DNA from: Cumulibacter sp047975195
GTDB taxonomy: Bacteria > Actinomycetota > Actinomycetes > Mycobacteriales > Antricoccaceae
Assembly: GCA_047975195.1 (NCBI GenBank)
Contig: JBKEDB010000001.1
Coordinates: forward strand, 1-64,000
DNA length: 64,000 nucleotides
Reading direction: 5' to 3'
Both the position numbers and the translations under genes were made by a program. Positions within the stretch are counted from its first letter, which is position 1; each line of letters starts with the position of its first letter. The notes under the pieces are model-generated. The model was not told the DNA's origin. It did not search any database and worked only from the letters and a program-made list of their open reading frames with translations. This document shows positions 18,217 through 27,339 of this stretch, one piece after another.

Positions 18217-18825
18217 CTAGTTCTGCGGAGCGCCGAATCCAGGCCCCGTTTGCGGCTGCCCCGGCGCGGTCGGACCCTGCGGTTCGGCTGTCGGCCCCGG
18301 CTGAGGAGGCAGGCGACCCGGCGCCGACGGACCAGCGCCCGCCTGAGGAGGCGCTGCGGCCCCAGGCGCACCCGGCTGACGCGAGACCGGCGCACCCTGC
18401 TGACCCGAGACCGGCGCACCCTGCTGACCCGAGACCGGCGCACCCGGCTGACCCGCCACGCCCTGCGGCTGAGCCGGCGCCTGGCCGAACTGGGCCTGCG
18501 GCTGCTGCGGCTGGCCAAATTGCTGTGGCTGGCCAAATTGAGGCTGTTGGCCACCGAAACCGGCCTGCGCCGGATTCTGCTGCTCGCCAAATCCCGGGTG
18601 TGGTTGAGCGCCAAAGCCAGCACTACCAGGTGTCTGCTCGCTCTTTTTCTTCTGCTGCAGATAGATTGCGGCGCCGATGATCGCGACGCCGATGATCCCG
18701 ACGGCAATTCCGATTCCGGGCTGCATATCGGTCGCCCACGACAGAATCCGGAACTCCATACCCATGGTTTCGAGGATCAGCGACCCGAAGCCGAGAATGA
18801 TGAGCAGGATGCCAATCTGGATCAT
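18217..18825 (-). CDS. Two-TM protein with Gln/Pro/Gly-rich tail
   Basis: Two membrane segments at the start (MIQIGILLIILGFGSLILE and, near residues 36-56, GIGIAVGIIGVAIIGAAIYL) are followed by a KKK stop and about 140 residues rich in Gln, Pro, Gly and Ala, with no fold expected. The tail contains QPQFGQPQQFGQPQQPQAQF and a tandem repeat of SGQQGAPV. Such tails on small actinobacterial membrane proteins may reach the cytoplasm and act in multivalent binding; the true function is unknown. The internal ATG at 18825 is chosen because the first helix starts there. The gene is convergent with the YciO gene, four bases apart. Confidence 0.72.
   Translation of the reverse strand: MIQIGILLIILGFGSLILETMGMEFRILSWATDMQPGIGIAVGIIGVAIIGAAIYLQQKKKSEQTPGSAGFGAQPHPGFGEQQNPAQAGFGGQQPQFGQPQQFGQPQQPQAQFGQAPAQPQGVAGQPGAPVSGQQGAPVSGQQGAPVSRQPGAPGAAAPPQAGAGPSAPGRLPPQPGPTAEPQGPTAPGQPQTGPGFGAPQN
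18382..18453 (-). repeat. 24-bp tandem repeat, three copies
   Basis: Three consecutive 24-bp units (18382-18405, 18406-18429, 18430-18453) encode the SGQQGAPV-type octapeptide in the tail of the two-TM protein. The first two are identical and the third differs by one base; a partial fourth copy lies before 18382. The number of copies is likely to vary between strains. Confidence 0.85.
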
Positions 18826-19006
18826 AGGTGGCTGGTTCCTTTCGTCGGCGCGCCAACCTCGACGCGACTCCGCAGCGTTACTACGCAACTGTGCTCGACG
18901 CAGCGTAGCCCTCCTCAGCCGGCCAGGAAACAGCGATTCGGATGTCTCGTCCTGGACTTACGCTGCTGTTACGCGCCCGTTCACGTGGCCGGCCGGGCTA
19001 TGCCGA

Positions 19007-19921
19007 TCAGGCGCGACCGTGCTCCGCGGGCCCCCGAGCACGTGCTTCGGCCAGTGTCGCGGAAGCGTCGTCCCGGGGCGGGGCTTGCATAATCCACCGG
19101 ATCGTCCGCACCATCGCGCCACCGGCAAGATATCCCGCTGCTGGCGTGATGAGCGGGAAACGCGGTATCGCGAGCATCGACAGCGCCCAACGCGGCAGGC
19201 TCGACGCCGCAGCACCAGCCAGCATCAGGTAGCCGGGCCGCGCCGGGATCGGCACCGGCGCCTGCACCATTAAGAACCGGGCAACGTCGCGCGCGGCCGC
19301 CGTCGCCTCCAATTCGCCGCGGTACGACGCCAGCACCCCAGCCAGTTCGGCGACAGTACGCGGCGCGCGTCGTACGCCGAGGGCTTCGGCCGCGACGCCT
19401 GTCTGCGCGACGTACTCGTCGGCCTCATCGGTATCGAGCCGTCCCGCGCCGAATCGTTGATAAGAGACCAGGAAGCTTTCAACTTCGGCAACGTGCACCC
19501 ACAGCAGTAGGTGCGGATCGTTCGCGTCGTACGCACGCCCGTCCGGGGCTGTCCCGTTCACCTGCTTGTGCACGGCTCTTACGATGCGGATCGCGCGGTC
19601 GGCATCCTCTCGTACGGCGAACGTGGTCTTCGCGATGAAGTCGCTGGTGCGCTGCAACCGCCCGAACGGATCACCGCGAAACCCCGAATGCCCCGCCACC
19701 CCTGCCATCGCCAATGGGTGCAACGACTGCAACAGCAACGCTCGAATCCCGCCAGCAAACATTGCGGCATCCGAGTGCACCCGCCAGATCGGATCGGATT
19801 CGGTAAACCGCCGCTCGCCAGGCTTGAGCCAAATATCTGCTGCGCGCGCATCAGCATTCTCGCCGGCGATACGCGCCCGCACCGCGTCCCGCAACCTGTT
19901 GCGCACCTCGGACAGCATCAA
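19007..19921 (-). CDS. Oxygenase MpaB family protein (DUF2236)
   Basis: A 304-aa DUF2236 protein. Marks are RVHSDAAMFAGGIRALLLQS followed by LHPLAMAGVAGHSGF, then DPFGRLQRTSDFI, LLLWVHVAEVESFL and the late RPGYLML. Characterised relatives include fungal MpaB and the rubber oxygenase Lcp, which hold a b-type haem; the conserved histidines in LHP and WVH fit this family. No signal peptide is seen. The physiological substrate is unknown. It is 20 bp downstream of the ornithine cyclodeaminase homologue on the same strand, so the two could form an operon. Confidence 0.88.
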   Translation of the reverse strand: MMLSEVRNRLRDAVRARIAGENADARAADIWLKPGERRFTESDPIWRVHSDAAMFAGGIRALLLQSLHPLAMAGVAGHSGFRGDPFGRLQRTSDFIAKTTFAVREDADRAIRIVRAVHKQVNGTAPDGRAYDANDPHLLLWVHVAEVESFLVSYQRFGAGRLDTDEADEYVAQTGVAAEALGVRRAPRTVAELAGVLASYRGELEATAAARDVARFLMVQAPVPIPARPGYLMLAGAAASSLPRWALSMLAIPRFPLITPAAGYLAGGAMVRTIRWIMQAPPRDDASATLAEARARGPAEHGRA

Positions 19922-19941
19922 CCCACCTCCCGACGTCCACC

Positions 19942-20826
19942 TTAGGAGCCCAGAGCGTCACCCAATGCGTTCAGCAGCGCGACCTCCGTGCCGGCGAGAC
20001 CGCAGGACTGAAACAGAGTGAGACGCCTACCGCGCAACCGGTCGCCGCCAGGCTCCAGGTGTAAACCCAGCGGATCAATCGATGCCGGTACGCCGGTCAA
20101 CTCCGTCAACTGAGCCACCGAGTCCGCCGTGATGAACGACTGCTCCAGTAACTGAGGGTCGTACTCTGCGGCACCTGGCCGCTTGCGCCCGAGAGCGTTC
20201 ACGTGCGCCCCGTCCGCCAACCACGATGTGTCCACCACGGGTTCGGTGGCATCGGTGGCCAGTACGACGACCTGTGCGCCGTCGACCGCCGTACGGGCCG
20301 AGTCCACGGCAGTGATCGGAGCACCGATACGTTCGCGCACCCGCGCTTCGAAGCTCGCGCGCCGATCCATTCGTGGCGAGTACACCCGGACCTCGGTCAG
20401 CGGCCGCACCGCGTTGATCGCCCACACCTGCCAGTAGGCCTGCACTCCGGAGCCCAGCACCGCCAGCACGTGCGCATCGGGGGCAGCCATCGCATCGACC
20501 GCGACACCGCCGATTGCGCCAGTGCGCGGGATTCCGACGAGACTGCCGACATGCACGTACTTCACCCGGCGGGTATGACGATCCAGGCAGGTGACGATCT
20601 GATCGACCTTTCCCGGCCCGAGGCTGTCGTAGCTTCGATAGCCATAGACCTCAGCGGTTGCGCCCGCAGTGAAGGTCAGTTCGCCCGCGCCCAGGTCGGC
20701 GGACACGCGCGGTCCACCGCTGGCTCGGCCGGCCGCGTGATCGCGCAGGACCCCGCGAACCGCATCCAGGGCCAACGCAGGAGTCAGGATAGGTTCAACA
20801 TCGTCATCGGTAAGCAAACGTGCCAT
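19942..20826 (-). CDS. Ornithine cyclodeaminase/mu-crystallin family protein
   Basis: A 294-aa NAD(P)-binding protein. The N-terminal substrate domain starts ARLLTDDDVEPIL, and the cofactor motif is VLAVLGSGVQAYWQVWA near residue 125. The classical lysine position and the R in KVDQIVTCLD-type strands are recognisable but divergent. Family members are ornithine cyclodeaminase, alanine dehydrogenase and ketimine reductases; the divergence makes the exact substrate unclear. The ATG at 20826 is used rather than one three codons earlier. It precedes the DUF2236 gene and follows the CynX-type transporter, all on the minus strand. Confidence 0.82.
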   Translation of the reverse strand: MARLLTDDDVEPILTPALALDAVRGVLRDHAAGRASGGPRVSADLGAGELTFTAGATAEVYGYRSYDSLGPGKVDQIVTCLDRHTRRVKYVHVGSLVGIPRTGAIGGVAVDAMAAPDAHVLAVLGSGVQAYWQVWAINAVRPLTEVRVYSPRMDRRASFEARVRERIGAPITAVDSARTAVDGAQVVVLATDATEPVVDTSWLADGAHVNALGRKRPGAAEYDPQLLEQSFITADSVAQLTELTGVPASIDPLGLHLEPGGDRLRGRRLTLFQSCGLAGTEVALLNALGDALGS

Positions 20827-20889
20827 AGCCGCCATGCTCCCAGACCTTGGCCGCGATAACCGCAGACGACCGAAACCATCTCGTCGCCA

Positions 20890-22161
20890 CTACCGACGAG
20901 CGGGACCAAGGCGAGCGGTCCACACCCCCAACAAGGCCTGTAGCAATGCGATGACACCCAGGCCGACCACCGGGACGACGTACGACCCGGTCACTTCCAG
21001 CCCAAACCCGAAGGCGAGTGGGCCACCCGCCGCCAGCGCAATACCGACCGTCGACGTCACCGCCGACACCGACGCAGCGTGTTCCGGGGACGTCGCGAAC
21101 TCCACCACCAGTCCGTACGACACGCCCAGGCAGATGCCCTGCGCGATCCCCAGCAACACACTCGTACCGAGCACGCCACCAGACTCAGCGGTCAGAAGCA
21201 GCACGGCACCGGCGCAAGCGATCAGCGGACCCAGCGGAACGATCAGCATTCCCCATCCCCGCCGAAGGGCCAGCGGCGCGAGGAAAGCAAACGGGATCGC
21301 GATAATGCTGATCAAAGACGTGTAGCCACCCGCGCCGTCGGCATCGAGGCCCATCTGCGCGAACGTCGTCGGCAACCAGGTCGAGGACACGTAGAAGATC
21401 AGCGAGGTCGTGCCCAGGTAGACCGCCAGACCCCAGACCCGCGGGTCCCGCACCACCGGTACGGCGCGAGCTATCGGGTTCGCCGCGTCCGCCGCACCCT
21501 CACGCGCGCCATCAGCAGCCACCTCGCGCCGAGTCAGCAACCGGGTATACGCGAGCCAGAATCCAAGACCGAGCACGCCGACAACGCCCCACAGCAGCAG
21601 CGCGCCGCGCCATTCGAGGCCGAATCCGGTCATCATCGGAATCGTCAGCCCCAGGGCCATCGCCGGCCCGAGGCTCAGCGTCATCGTGAACGTCGCGGTC
21701 AGCCATCCACGCCAGGCGCGACGCGATGCGGCCACCGCCGCCGGCCCGAGCACCGTACCCAGCGCGATCGCGATACCAAGGATGGTCGTTCCGGCGAACA
21801 ACCCAAGGTTTCCCGGAAACGAGCGAACCATGGTGCCGACGATGATGAGGACGAGTACACATCCGATGACGCGGGAGCGACCGAACCGTCCGGTGATGCG
21901 CGGCGTGATCGGCGCGATCACAAACACCAAGACCAACGGGATCGTGGTCAGCAATGACAACACCGTCTCGCCGTGACCGGTGTCGGCGCCGATAATCGGC
22001 AGCAGCGGTCCGGTCGCAGCGGTCGGAATGCGCAAGTTCAAACTGAGCAGCCCGATCGCCAACACGGCAACAACCAACATTCCGGCTGAGTCCGATCGCC
22101 GCTGGGTGTCAGAACGTTCTGGGCGCCGTTGACCCGGCGCGCCCGAACCCTCCTCGGCCAC
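20890..22161 (-). CDS. MFS transporter, CynX/NimT type
   Basis: A 423-aa major facilitator with about 12 helices. The start of helix 1 reads LLSLNLRIPTAATGPLLP, the hallmark of the CynX/NimT (anion-cation symporter-like) family, and PITPRITGRFGRSRVIG is the loop 2-3 motif. Relatives export or import cyanate, 2-nitroimidazole and other small anions; the substrate here is unknown. A hydrophilic, Arg-rich N-terminus of 25 residues precedes the first helix. The gene may share a transcript with the cyclodeaminase homologue 63 bp downstream. Confidence 0.85.
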   Translation of the reverse strand: MAEEGSGAPGQRRPERSDTQRRSDSAGMLVVAVLAIGLLSLNLRIPTAATGPLLPIIGADTGHGETVLSLLTTIPLVLVFVIAPITPRITGRFGRSRVIGCVLVLIIVGTMVRSFPGNLGLFAGTTILGIAIALGTVLGPAAVAASRRAWRGWLTATFTMTLSLGPAMALGLTIPMMTGFGLEWRGALLLWGVVGVLGLGFWLAYTRLLTRREVAADGAREGAADAANPIARAVPVVRDPRVWGLAVYLGTTSLIFYVSSTWLPTTFAQMGLDADGAGGYTSLISIIAIPFAFLAPLALRRGWGMLIVPLGPLIACAGAVLLLTAESGGVLGTSVLLGIAQGICLGVSYGLVVEFATSPEHAASVSAVTSTVGIALAAGGPLAFGFGLEVTGSYVVPVVGLGVIALLQALLGVWTARLGPARR

Positions 22162-22291
22162 AGTCCACCCTCAATCGTCTCGGTCCTCGCCAAGGATCAT
22201 CCCGCATCACCAGTTCGCGACCAGACCGACCCGCAGGCGGCTTTCAACGCCGCAGGGATCCCGCGGGCACTACGGCTGGGAGAATGCCCAT

Positions 22292-23269
22292 ATGACTGGC
22301 GGGCATTTCTACTCCGACACCTCGATCCCCGATCTCTATCGTTGGTTCGCCACGGAGACCGCGTCCTCACCGACCTGGCAACGACTGAGCACCTGGATCG
22401 CCCAGACTGAAGACATCTGGCCGCTATTGGACTCACTGCCCGGTAAGAAGAGGCAGCCGAACGTGTTCCTGGCGGCCCTGCGCTACCTGGAGGGGCCCAC
22501 GGATCCCGGAGCGGACTTCCTCGCCTGGGTCCGGCAACATTGGCCGGACATACGCGCCGTCGTCCTCGCCCGGGACACCCAAACCAACGAGCCCGGACGC
22601 TGCGCCAACCTTGCTCCGGTGCTGTCAAGCCTTGGCGAGAAGATCGCGCTCATCGAAGTCGGAATGTCAGCGGGACTCTGCCTGTTCCCGGACCGCTACG
22701 GATACCACTGGTCACTGGAGGACGGCAGCACCGTCGCACGCGGACAGGACGACGTGGCCGTGATCGAGTGCGCCGTGACGGGGCATTCGCCGGTGGCTTA
22801 CGAACTTCCGAATGTCGTGTGGCGCGCCGGGATAGACCTGAATCCACTGAACCCGAGCGATCCGGAGGACTCGAAGTGGCTGCTTTCGCTCGTCTGGCCC
22901 GGACAAGAACACCGCGAGCGACGGTTGGCGAGCGCCCTACAGATGGCTGCCGCTGAAGACGTCGTGCGGGTACGAGGCGACGCGATCGAGCAACTCCCGT
23001 CGTTGATCGCACAGGCGCCGGAGGATGCCACGGTCGTGGTCATGCATACCGTCGTACTCGCGTACTTCCAGCGTGAGCGCCGCATCGAGTTCGAGGCGAT
23101 GATGGCGGACCTCCCGGTCCGCTGGCTGGCGAACGAGGCCGATCGTGTGCTGCCGGGCGTTGCCAATCGGATTCCGAGTTGGGACGGTCCGCCGTCCTTT
23201 GTGTTGTCGCTGGATGGTCAGCCGCTCGCCCGCACGGCACCGCACGGCCAGTTCCATCATTGGCTCTAG
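22292..23269 (+). CDS. DUF2332 family protein
   Basis: A 325-aa protein of the actinobacterial and proteobacterial DUF2332 family. Marks are RQPNVFLAALRYLEGP, DTQTNEPGRCANLAPVL and ALIEVGMSAGLCLFPDRYGY, the last similar to the family consensus EVGASAGLNL-DRY. The late VVVMHTVVLAYF segment is also typical. The E-x-G-x-S-A-G-L motif resembles methyltransferase motif I, so an AdoMet-dependent activity is conceivable, but no function is known. It is divergent from the CynX-type transporter and convergent with the DHA2 transporter. Confidence 0.85.
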   Translation: MTGGHFYSDTSIPDLYRWFATETASSPTWQRLSTWIAQTEDIWPLLDSLPGKKRQPNVFLAALRYLEGPTDPGADFLAWVRQHWPDIRAVVLARDTQTNEPGRCANLAPVLSSLGEKIALIEVGMSAGLCLFPDRYGYHWSLEDGSTVARGQDDVAVIECAVTGHSPVAYELPNVVWRAGIDLNPLNPSDPEDSKWLLSLVWPGQEHRERRLASALQMAAAEDVVRVRGDAIEQLPSLIAQAPEDATVVVMHTVVLAYFQRERRIEFEAMMADLPVRWLANEADRVLPGVANRIPSWDGPPSFVLSLDGQPLARTAPHGQFHHWL

Positions 23270-23293
23270 ATGCCTATCTCTAGACGCCCGGCG

Positions 23294-24904
23294 CTACACG
23301 CCTTTGCGCGCCTTGACCCGTTGCACTGGGCGCATACCGGCGTGCGTCGGTCGCTCGAAGAAAAGTACGACGATCAGGCCGATCAACAGAACTGCCGCCG
23401 GCAGCCACACGCTCTCGCCCATCGCCCGCGCGAACGGCTCCTTCAATGGAGCAGGCAGGGCCCCGGTGCTCGTGTTCAACGAGTCGCTTGAACCGCCGAC
23501 CAATCCGCCGAGGTGCGCCGAAATCCGCGCCTGCATCAACACCCCGACAGCGGCACTGCCGAGGACGGCGCCCACCTGCCGAGTCATGTTGTATACGCCG
23601 GATCCAGCGCCCGCGAGTCGCATCGGCAAGTTCCTGTTCGCGGTCGCTGACAGCGGCGCCCAAATGAAGGATCCGGTGAGTCCGAGCAGTCCGATCGGGA
23701 GCGCGAGTTGCCACACCGAGGCGTCCTCACGCATCACCGCGCCCAACCACCACAGTCCGGCCGCCTGCCCGGCGAACCCGAAGCCGGCGAGGATCCTCGG
23801 GTGCACACGATCGGTCCACTGGCCAACGATCGGCGCGGTGATGATCGACAGCACGGCCATCGGCACCATCAGCAACGCCGAGCCGATCACGTCGTACCCC
23901 AGCGTCTTCTGCGCATAGAGCATTAACGGAATCGCCAGACCCGTGATAGCGAACCCCATGGTGCAGATACCGATATTGGCCAGCGTGAAGTTGCGGTCGC
24001 GGAACAGTTCCAGGCTCATCAACGGTTCGGCCTTGTTGACCGACTGCCAATACACGAAGATCGCGAGCAACACGAACCCGGTGATGATCAGCGACCACAC
24101 CGAGATCGGGCCGACGATCGTCCCCCAGTCGTGTTTCTGCCCCTCTTGTAGACCGAAGGTGAGGACGAACAACCCGATCGTGTTCAGCAAGATTCCGGGG
24201 ATATCAAAGCGATGTGCGTGTGTCTGCAGCGTAGGCACCAGCCGCACCGCAGCAATGAACGCGATCACGCCGACGGGCACGTTGATGAAGAAGATCCACT
24301 CCCAGCCGATCTGCTGCGTGAGCACTCCGCCGGCCAGCGGACCGACCAGCATCGCCACCCCAGCCACCGAACCCCACAGCGCCATCGCCTTACCGCGCTT
24401 CTCCGGCGGGAAGGTGCGGGTGATCACCGCCATCGTCTGCGGCGTCATCAGCGCGGCACCCAACCCCTGCAGCACGCGCGCGGCGATCAGCATCTCGACA
24501 GTTCCGGAGTAGCCACACAGCGCCGAGGCAACAGTGAATACAACGAGGCCGAAGAGATAGATCCGCTTGGGGCCGAACTGATCACCGAGCCGGCCGCTGA
24601 CCAGCAGCGGGACGACGTACGCGAGCAGGTAGGCGCTGGTCACCCACACCACGCTGTTGAGGTCGGTCTGCAGTCCGACCATGATCGAGTCGGTCGCCAC
24701 CGAGACGATGGTGGAGTCAACCAGGATCATGAAGAAGCCGATGACGAGTGCCCACAGCGCTGGCCAGGCACCCTTGGTGGACGTCGCTGCGGCGAGCCCT
24801 CCCGTGTCGGTCTGCGCTCGCGGCGCACTACCCACGGCTTTGTCGACGCCGGGAGTGTCGGCGTCGTTGTGCGGGGACCTTGCCCCTGCCCGAGTCTCGG
24901 TCAC
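23294..24904 (-). CDS. Drug efflux MFS transporter, DHA2 (EmrB/QacA) type
   Basis: A 536-aa, 14-helix proton antiporter. Helix 1 reads LVIGFFMILVDSTIVSVA, followed by WVTSAYLLAYVVPLLVSGRL with the GRLGDQFGPKR loop, and motif C as GPLAGGVLTQQIGWEWIFFI. The start GTG at 24902-24904 is chosen since GGAG lies seven bases upstream; ATG codons further upstream lack a site. The first 45 residues are hydrophilic. Relatives export dyes, antiseptics and antibiotics. No regulator lies next to it. Confidence 0.88.
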   Translation of the reverse strand: MTETRAGARSPHNDADTPGVDKAVGSAPRAQTDTGGLAAATSTKGAWPALWALVIGFFMILVDSTIVSVATDSIMVGLQTDLNSVVWVTSAYLLAYVVPLLVSGRLGDQFGPKRIYLFGLVVFTVASALCGYSGTVEMLIAARVLQGLGAALMTPQTMAVITRTFPPEKRGKAMALWGSVAGVAMLVGPLAGGVLTQQIGWEWIFFINVPVGVIAFIAAVRLVPTLQTHAHRFDIPGILLNTIGLFVLTFGLQEGQKHDWGTIVGPISVWSLIITGFVLLAIFVYWQSVNKAEPLMSLELFRDRNFTLANIGICTMGFAITGLAIPLMLYAQKTLGYDVIGSALLMVPMAVLSIITAPIVGQWTDRVHPRILAGFGFAGQAAGLWWLGAVMREDASVWQLALPIGLLGLTGSFIWAPLSATANRNLPMRLAGAGSGVYNMTRQVGAVLGSAAVGVLMQARISAHLGGLVGGSSDSLNTSTGALPAPLKEPFARAMGESVWLPAAVLLIGLIVVLFFERPTHAGMRPVQRVKARKGV

Positions 24905-25076
24905 TATCGCACTCCTGCCCCTTGGCCGTTGATGATCTCGGGTCGCCATCATCGCGGCGCGCACCGACAGTTTTGTGTGCTCGCCCCGGCGCACATACCG
25001 CGCCGTGGGTTTTGCCGCTTCTCAGTGTCAGCCCGCCCGCGGGAAGCTGTGCGAGCAGGAGTCCGGTTCGCGGCGA

Positions 25077-25724
25077 TCAGAGCACTGCGGGAGCGGCGTT
25101 CGGGGCCGCGGACGGCTGCGACGACCGGACGATCGCGACCAGGAATACTGCGGCGGCAATGAGGTACAGCGCGCCATATGCGATGCGCAGGCCGGGCGCG
25201 AGGAAAAACTGCGGCAGGAACAAAGCAGCGATCACGCCCAGCGGTACCGCAGCCAGCGAGCGCTCGGTGCTGTTGCGGGCCCACACGTTAGCAACGAGCA
25301 GTGCGGAGGCCGCGAGGAAGACGAGGCCGATCCCGAACATCGTCATCGCTACCGGGTTGCCGCGTACGGCCTCGACCAGGGCGGGTTCGGCGGCATCGTG
25401 GCGGGCAATCTCGTGCAGCGCGAACGTCTCGGCGCCGTAGTAGGGCAGTACAAGCACGGCGCCGGCCAGACCGAGCGTCCGTGCGGCCCGGGCACGAACG
25501 CCGCCATAGACGTCGGCTACGCGGGCGGCGAGCCTCGCGAGCGACGCGAGGGCCAGCAGGCCGCAGACATGGGCGATCACCCACGCCCGCGAGGCGAAGG
25601 CTTCAGCGGACGCCGTTGCTCCATCGGCATCTCCATAGGGGCGCTGCCACAGATAGGCGGCCATGAGCGCGCCAGTGCCGACCGTCGGCGCGATCAGGTG
25701 TCGGGAAGAACGGGGATCAGACAT
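25077..25724 (-). CDS. Integral membrane protein controlled with the TetR gene
   Basis: A 215-aa protein with about five hydrophobic segments (for example WVIAHVCGLLALASLARLAA, LVFLAASALLVANVWA, the segment around LGVIAALFLPQFFLA, and LYLIAAAVFLVAIV). No family is recognised. The ATG at 25724 is chosen; upstream codons in the frame lie in the operator region. The gene is divergent from the TetR gene at 25837, and one of three palindromic operators (25745-25757) lies 20 bp upstream of its start. It is therefore the probable target of that regulator. It may be a stress or drug-response membrane protein, but this is inference. Confidence 0.75.
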   Translation of the reverse strand: MSDPRSSRHLIAPTVGTGALMAAYLWQRPYGDADGATASAEAFASRAWVIAHVCGLLALASLARLAARVADVYGGVRARAARTLGLAGAVLVLPYYGAETFALHEIARHDAAEPALVEAVRGNPVAMTMFGIGLVFLAASALLVANVWARNSTERSLAAVPLGVIAALFLPQFFLAPGLRIAYGALYLIAAAVFLVAIVRSSQPSAAPNAAPAVL

Positions 25725-25744
25725 AGTTTCCGCCTCATCAATCG

Positions 25745-25814
25745 AGAGCACTGCTCTGGTTTTCGATAACCAGAACTTAGAGCACCGCTCTCGTATTGGC
25801 AAGAGCAGTGCTCT
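25745..25814. promoter_or_regulatory. Three copies of a palindromic operator, probably for the TetR protein
   Basis: AGAGCACTGCTCT (25745-25757), AGAGCACCGCTCT (25779-25791) and AGAGCAGTGCTCT (25802-25814) lie in the 112-bp divergent region. They share arms AGAGC/GCTCT around a three-base centre. Centres are 34 and 23 bp apart. A further CTGGTT/AACCAG inverted repeat (25756-25773) lies between the first two. Such repeats next to a TetR gene are normally its own binding sites. Confidence 0.85.
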
Positions 25815-25836
25815 CACTTTGTGGCAAGATACATAC

Positions 25837-26466
25837 ATGACCGGAGTACGCGAACAGCACCGCGCGGAAACAACCGCGAATATCCTTGCCGCCGCACGCG
25901 AACAGGTCGCCGCTCACGGGGCCGCGCTCTCCATGCGAGCAGTGGCGCGTGACGTCGGCATCGTGTCCTCGGCGATCCACCGCTACTTCCCCACCAAAGA
26001 AACGCTGATCACCGCGATGATCATCGAGAGCTACGGTCGGCTGGCCAATGCACTGGCGGATGCTCCCGATGATTGGGCGGCACTCTCGCACGCGCTGCGC
26101 GACTGGGCGCTGCGTAGTCCCAACGAGTTCCAACTCATCTACGGCACACCGCTGCCCGGCTACGTTGCACCTCCAGAGACGGTTCCAGCAGCCGCCGAGG
26201 TCGCCCGCCACTTCCTGGCCGCGGGCGCTCGCGCTCGGGTCGCTGGCTTCGACGCTTCCGAACTCACCGCCCAAACCGCGATGCTCGTCGACCAGGGATT
26301 TGCCCGCGACCCCGCCGGCGCCGCCGCCGTACTCGCCGAACTTGCCGCGCTCACCGGGCTGATTTCACTTGAACTCGGGGGGCATCTCGTCGGCACCGCC
26401 GACCCCGCTGACGCGCTGTACGCCGCCCTCATCGCGCGACAGTGCGGCACCCTTGGGCTCGCATAA
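25837..26466 (+). CDS. TetR family regulator (WHG-type C-terminal domain)
   Basis: A 209-aa repressor. The helix-turn-helix is ALSMRAVARDVGIVSSAIHR followed by YFPTKETLITAMI (residues about 31-66). The C-terminal part, ALRDWALRSPNEFQLIYGTP, resembles the WHG ligand domain. The ATG at 25837 has no clear Shine-Dalgarno sequence, so translation may be leaderless. Three palindromic operators lie upstream. It likely represses itself and the divergent membrane protein, and perhaps the crotonase gene that follows. The ligand is unknown. Confidence 0.9.
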   Translation: MTGVREQHRAETTANILAAAREQVAAHGAALSMRAVARDVGIVSSAIHRYFPTKETLITAMIIESYGRLANALADAPDDWAALSHALRDWALRSPNEFQLIYGTPLPGYVAPPETVPAAAEVARHFLAAGARARVAGFDASELTAQTAMLVDQGFARDPAGAAAVLAELAALTGLISLELGGHLVGTADPADALYAALIARQCGTLGLA

Positions 26467-26516
26467 ATCGCCTCTGTCATGCTCACAGGCACGACCGGCA
26501 ACGAGGAGCGACATAC

Positions 26517-27230
26517 ATGTCAGTGGAGACCAGCAACGACGGCGACGTACGGATCATCACGCTTGCCAACGCGCGGCAGGCCAACAGCCTCACCATCGAG
26601 ATGCTCGAAGCACTGATTGCCGCGCTCGCCGAGGCCTCGGTCGATCAGTCGGTCCGCGGCGTGCTGCTGTGCGCCGATCCCGCAGCCGGATTCTCGGCGG
26701 GGATGAACACTACGCTCTTCGAGACCGATGACCCGAATCGCGCGTACGAGGTGATCACCCGACTCGGCAACGTCTGTCAGGCCGTCAAGGATTGCCCCGT
26801 TCCCGTCGCGGTTGCCATGCGCAAGTACGTGATCGGCGGCGCGCTGGAGATCGCCGCTGCAGCAGAGTTCCGCACCTGCGCACCCGACACGTTCTTCCAG
26901 ATGCCTGAAGTCCGCATCGATATTCCGTCCGTCCTCGAGACGGTCAACCTACACCGCGTGATGGGGTGGACCCTGGCCACCGAGATCGTGCTGACCGGCG
27001 AGAAGTACGACGCCAACCTGATGTTGCAACGCGGCTACCTCAATCGCGTCGACGCCGAACCGGAGTCCGCAGCGCGCGATCTGCTCGCCAAGGTGTCGCT
27101 GTCGAGTCGACATGTAATTGCGCAGCAAAAGCGGATGAACAACCGGTGGCGCAATCTGCACGAACGTGAGGCCATCGATGACACCCGAAACGAGTTCGCC
27201 CTCGCCTTTACTCGCCGCAACACTCGTTAA
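26517..27230 (+). CDS. Enoyl-CoA hydratase/isomerase family protein
   Basis: A 237-aa crotonase, short for the family. The first oxyanion segment is GFSAGMNTTLF and the second is VIGGALEIAAAAEF. Both hydratase acids are kept: the glutamate in GGALEIA and that in FQMPEVRIDIP. The ATG at 26517 follows GAGGAG. C-terminal helices are normal though compact. The gene is 50 bp after the TetR gene and may be under the same control. A role in degradation of a short or branched acyl-CoA is plausible; the substrate is not known. Confidence 0.84.
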   Translation: MSVETSNDGDVRIITLANARQANSLTIEMLEALIAALAEASVDQSVRGVLLCADPAAGFSAGMNTTLFETDDPNRAYEVITRLGNVCQAVKDCPVPVAVAMRKYVIGGALEIAAAAEFRTCAPDTFFQMPEVRIDIPSVLETVNLHRVMGWTLATEIVLTGEKYDANLMLQRGYLNRVDAEPESAARDLLAKVSLSSRHVIAQQKRMNNRWRNLHEREAIDDTRNEFALAFTRRNTR

Positions 27231-27339
27231 CGTTCGCGAAGGTTAAGACCGCAGCCGTGTTCAGCAGCGTATCGGCGACCTCGGATCAGGCTCCGTACCA
27301 GAGGTAGAGCGTGGATAAGGGCCCGACTACCCTGTTGGA

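Noticed and set aside
18157..19092. Long Arg-rich plus-strand frame over the repeat-tailed protein
   Set aside because: It is the antisense of two genes; its composition (Arg/Leu/Thr runs) is typical of a high-GC shadow frame.
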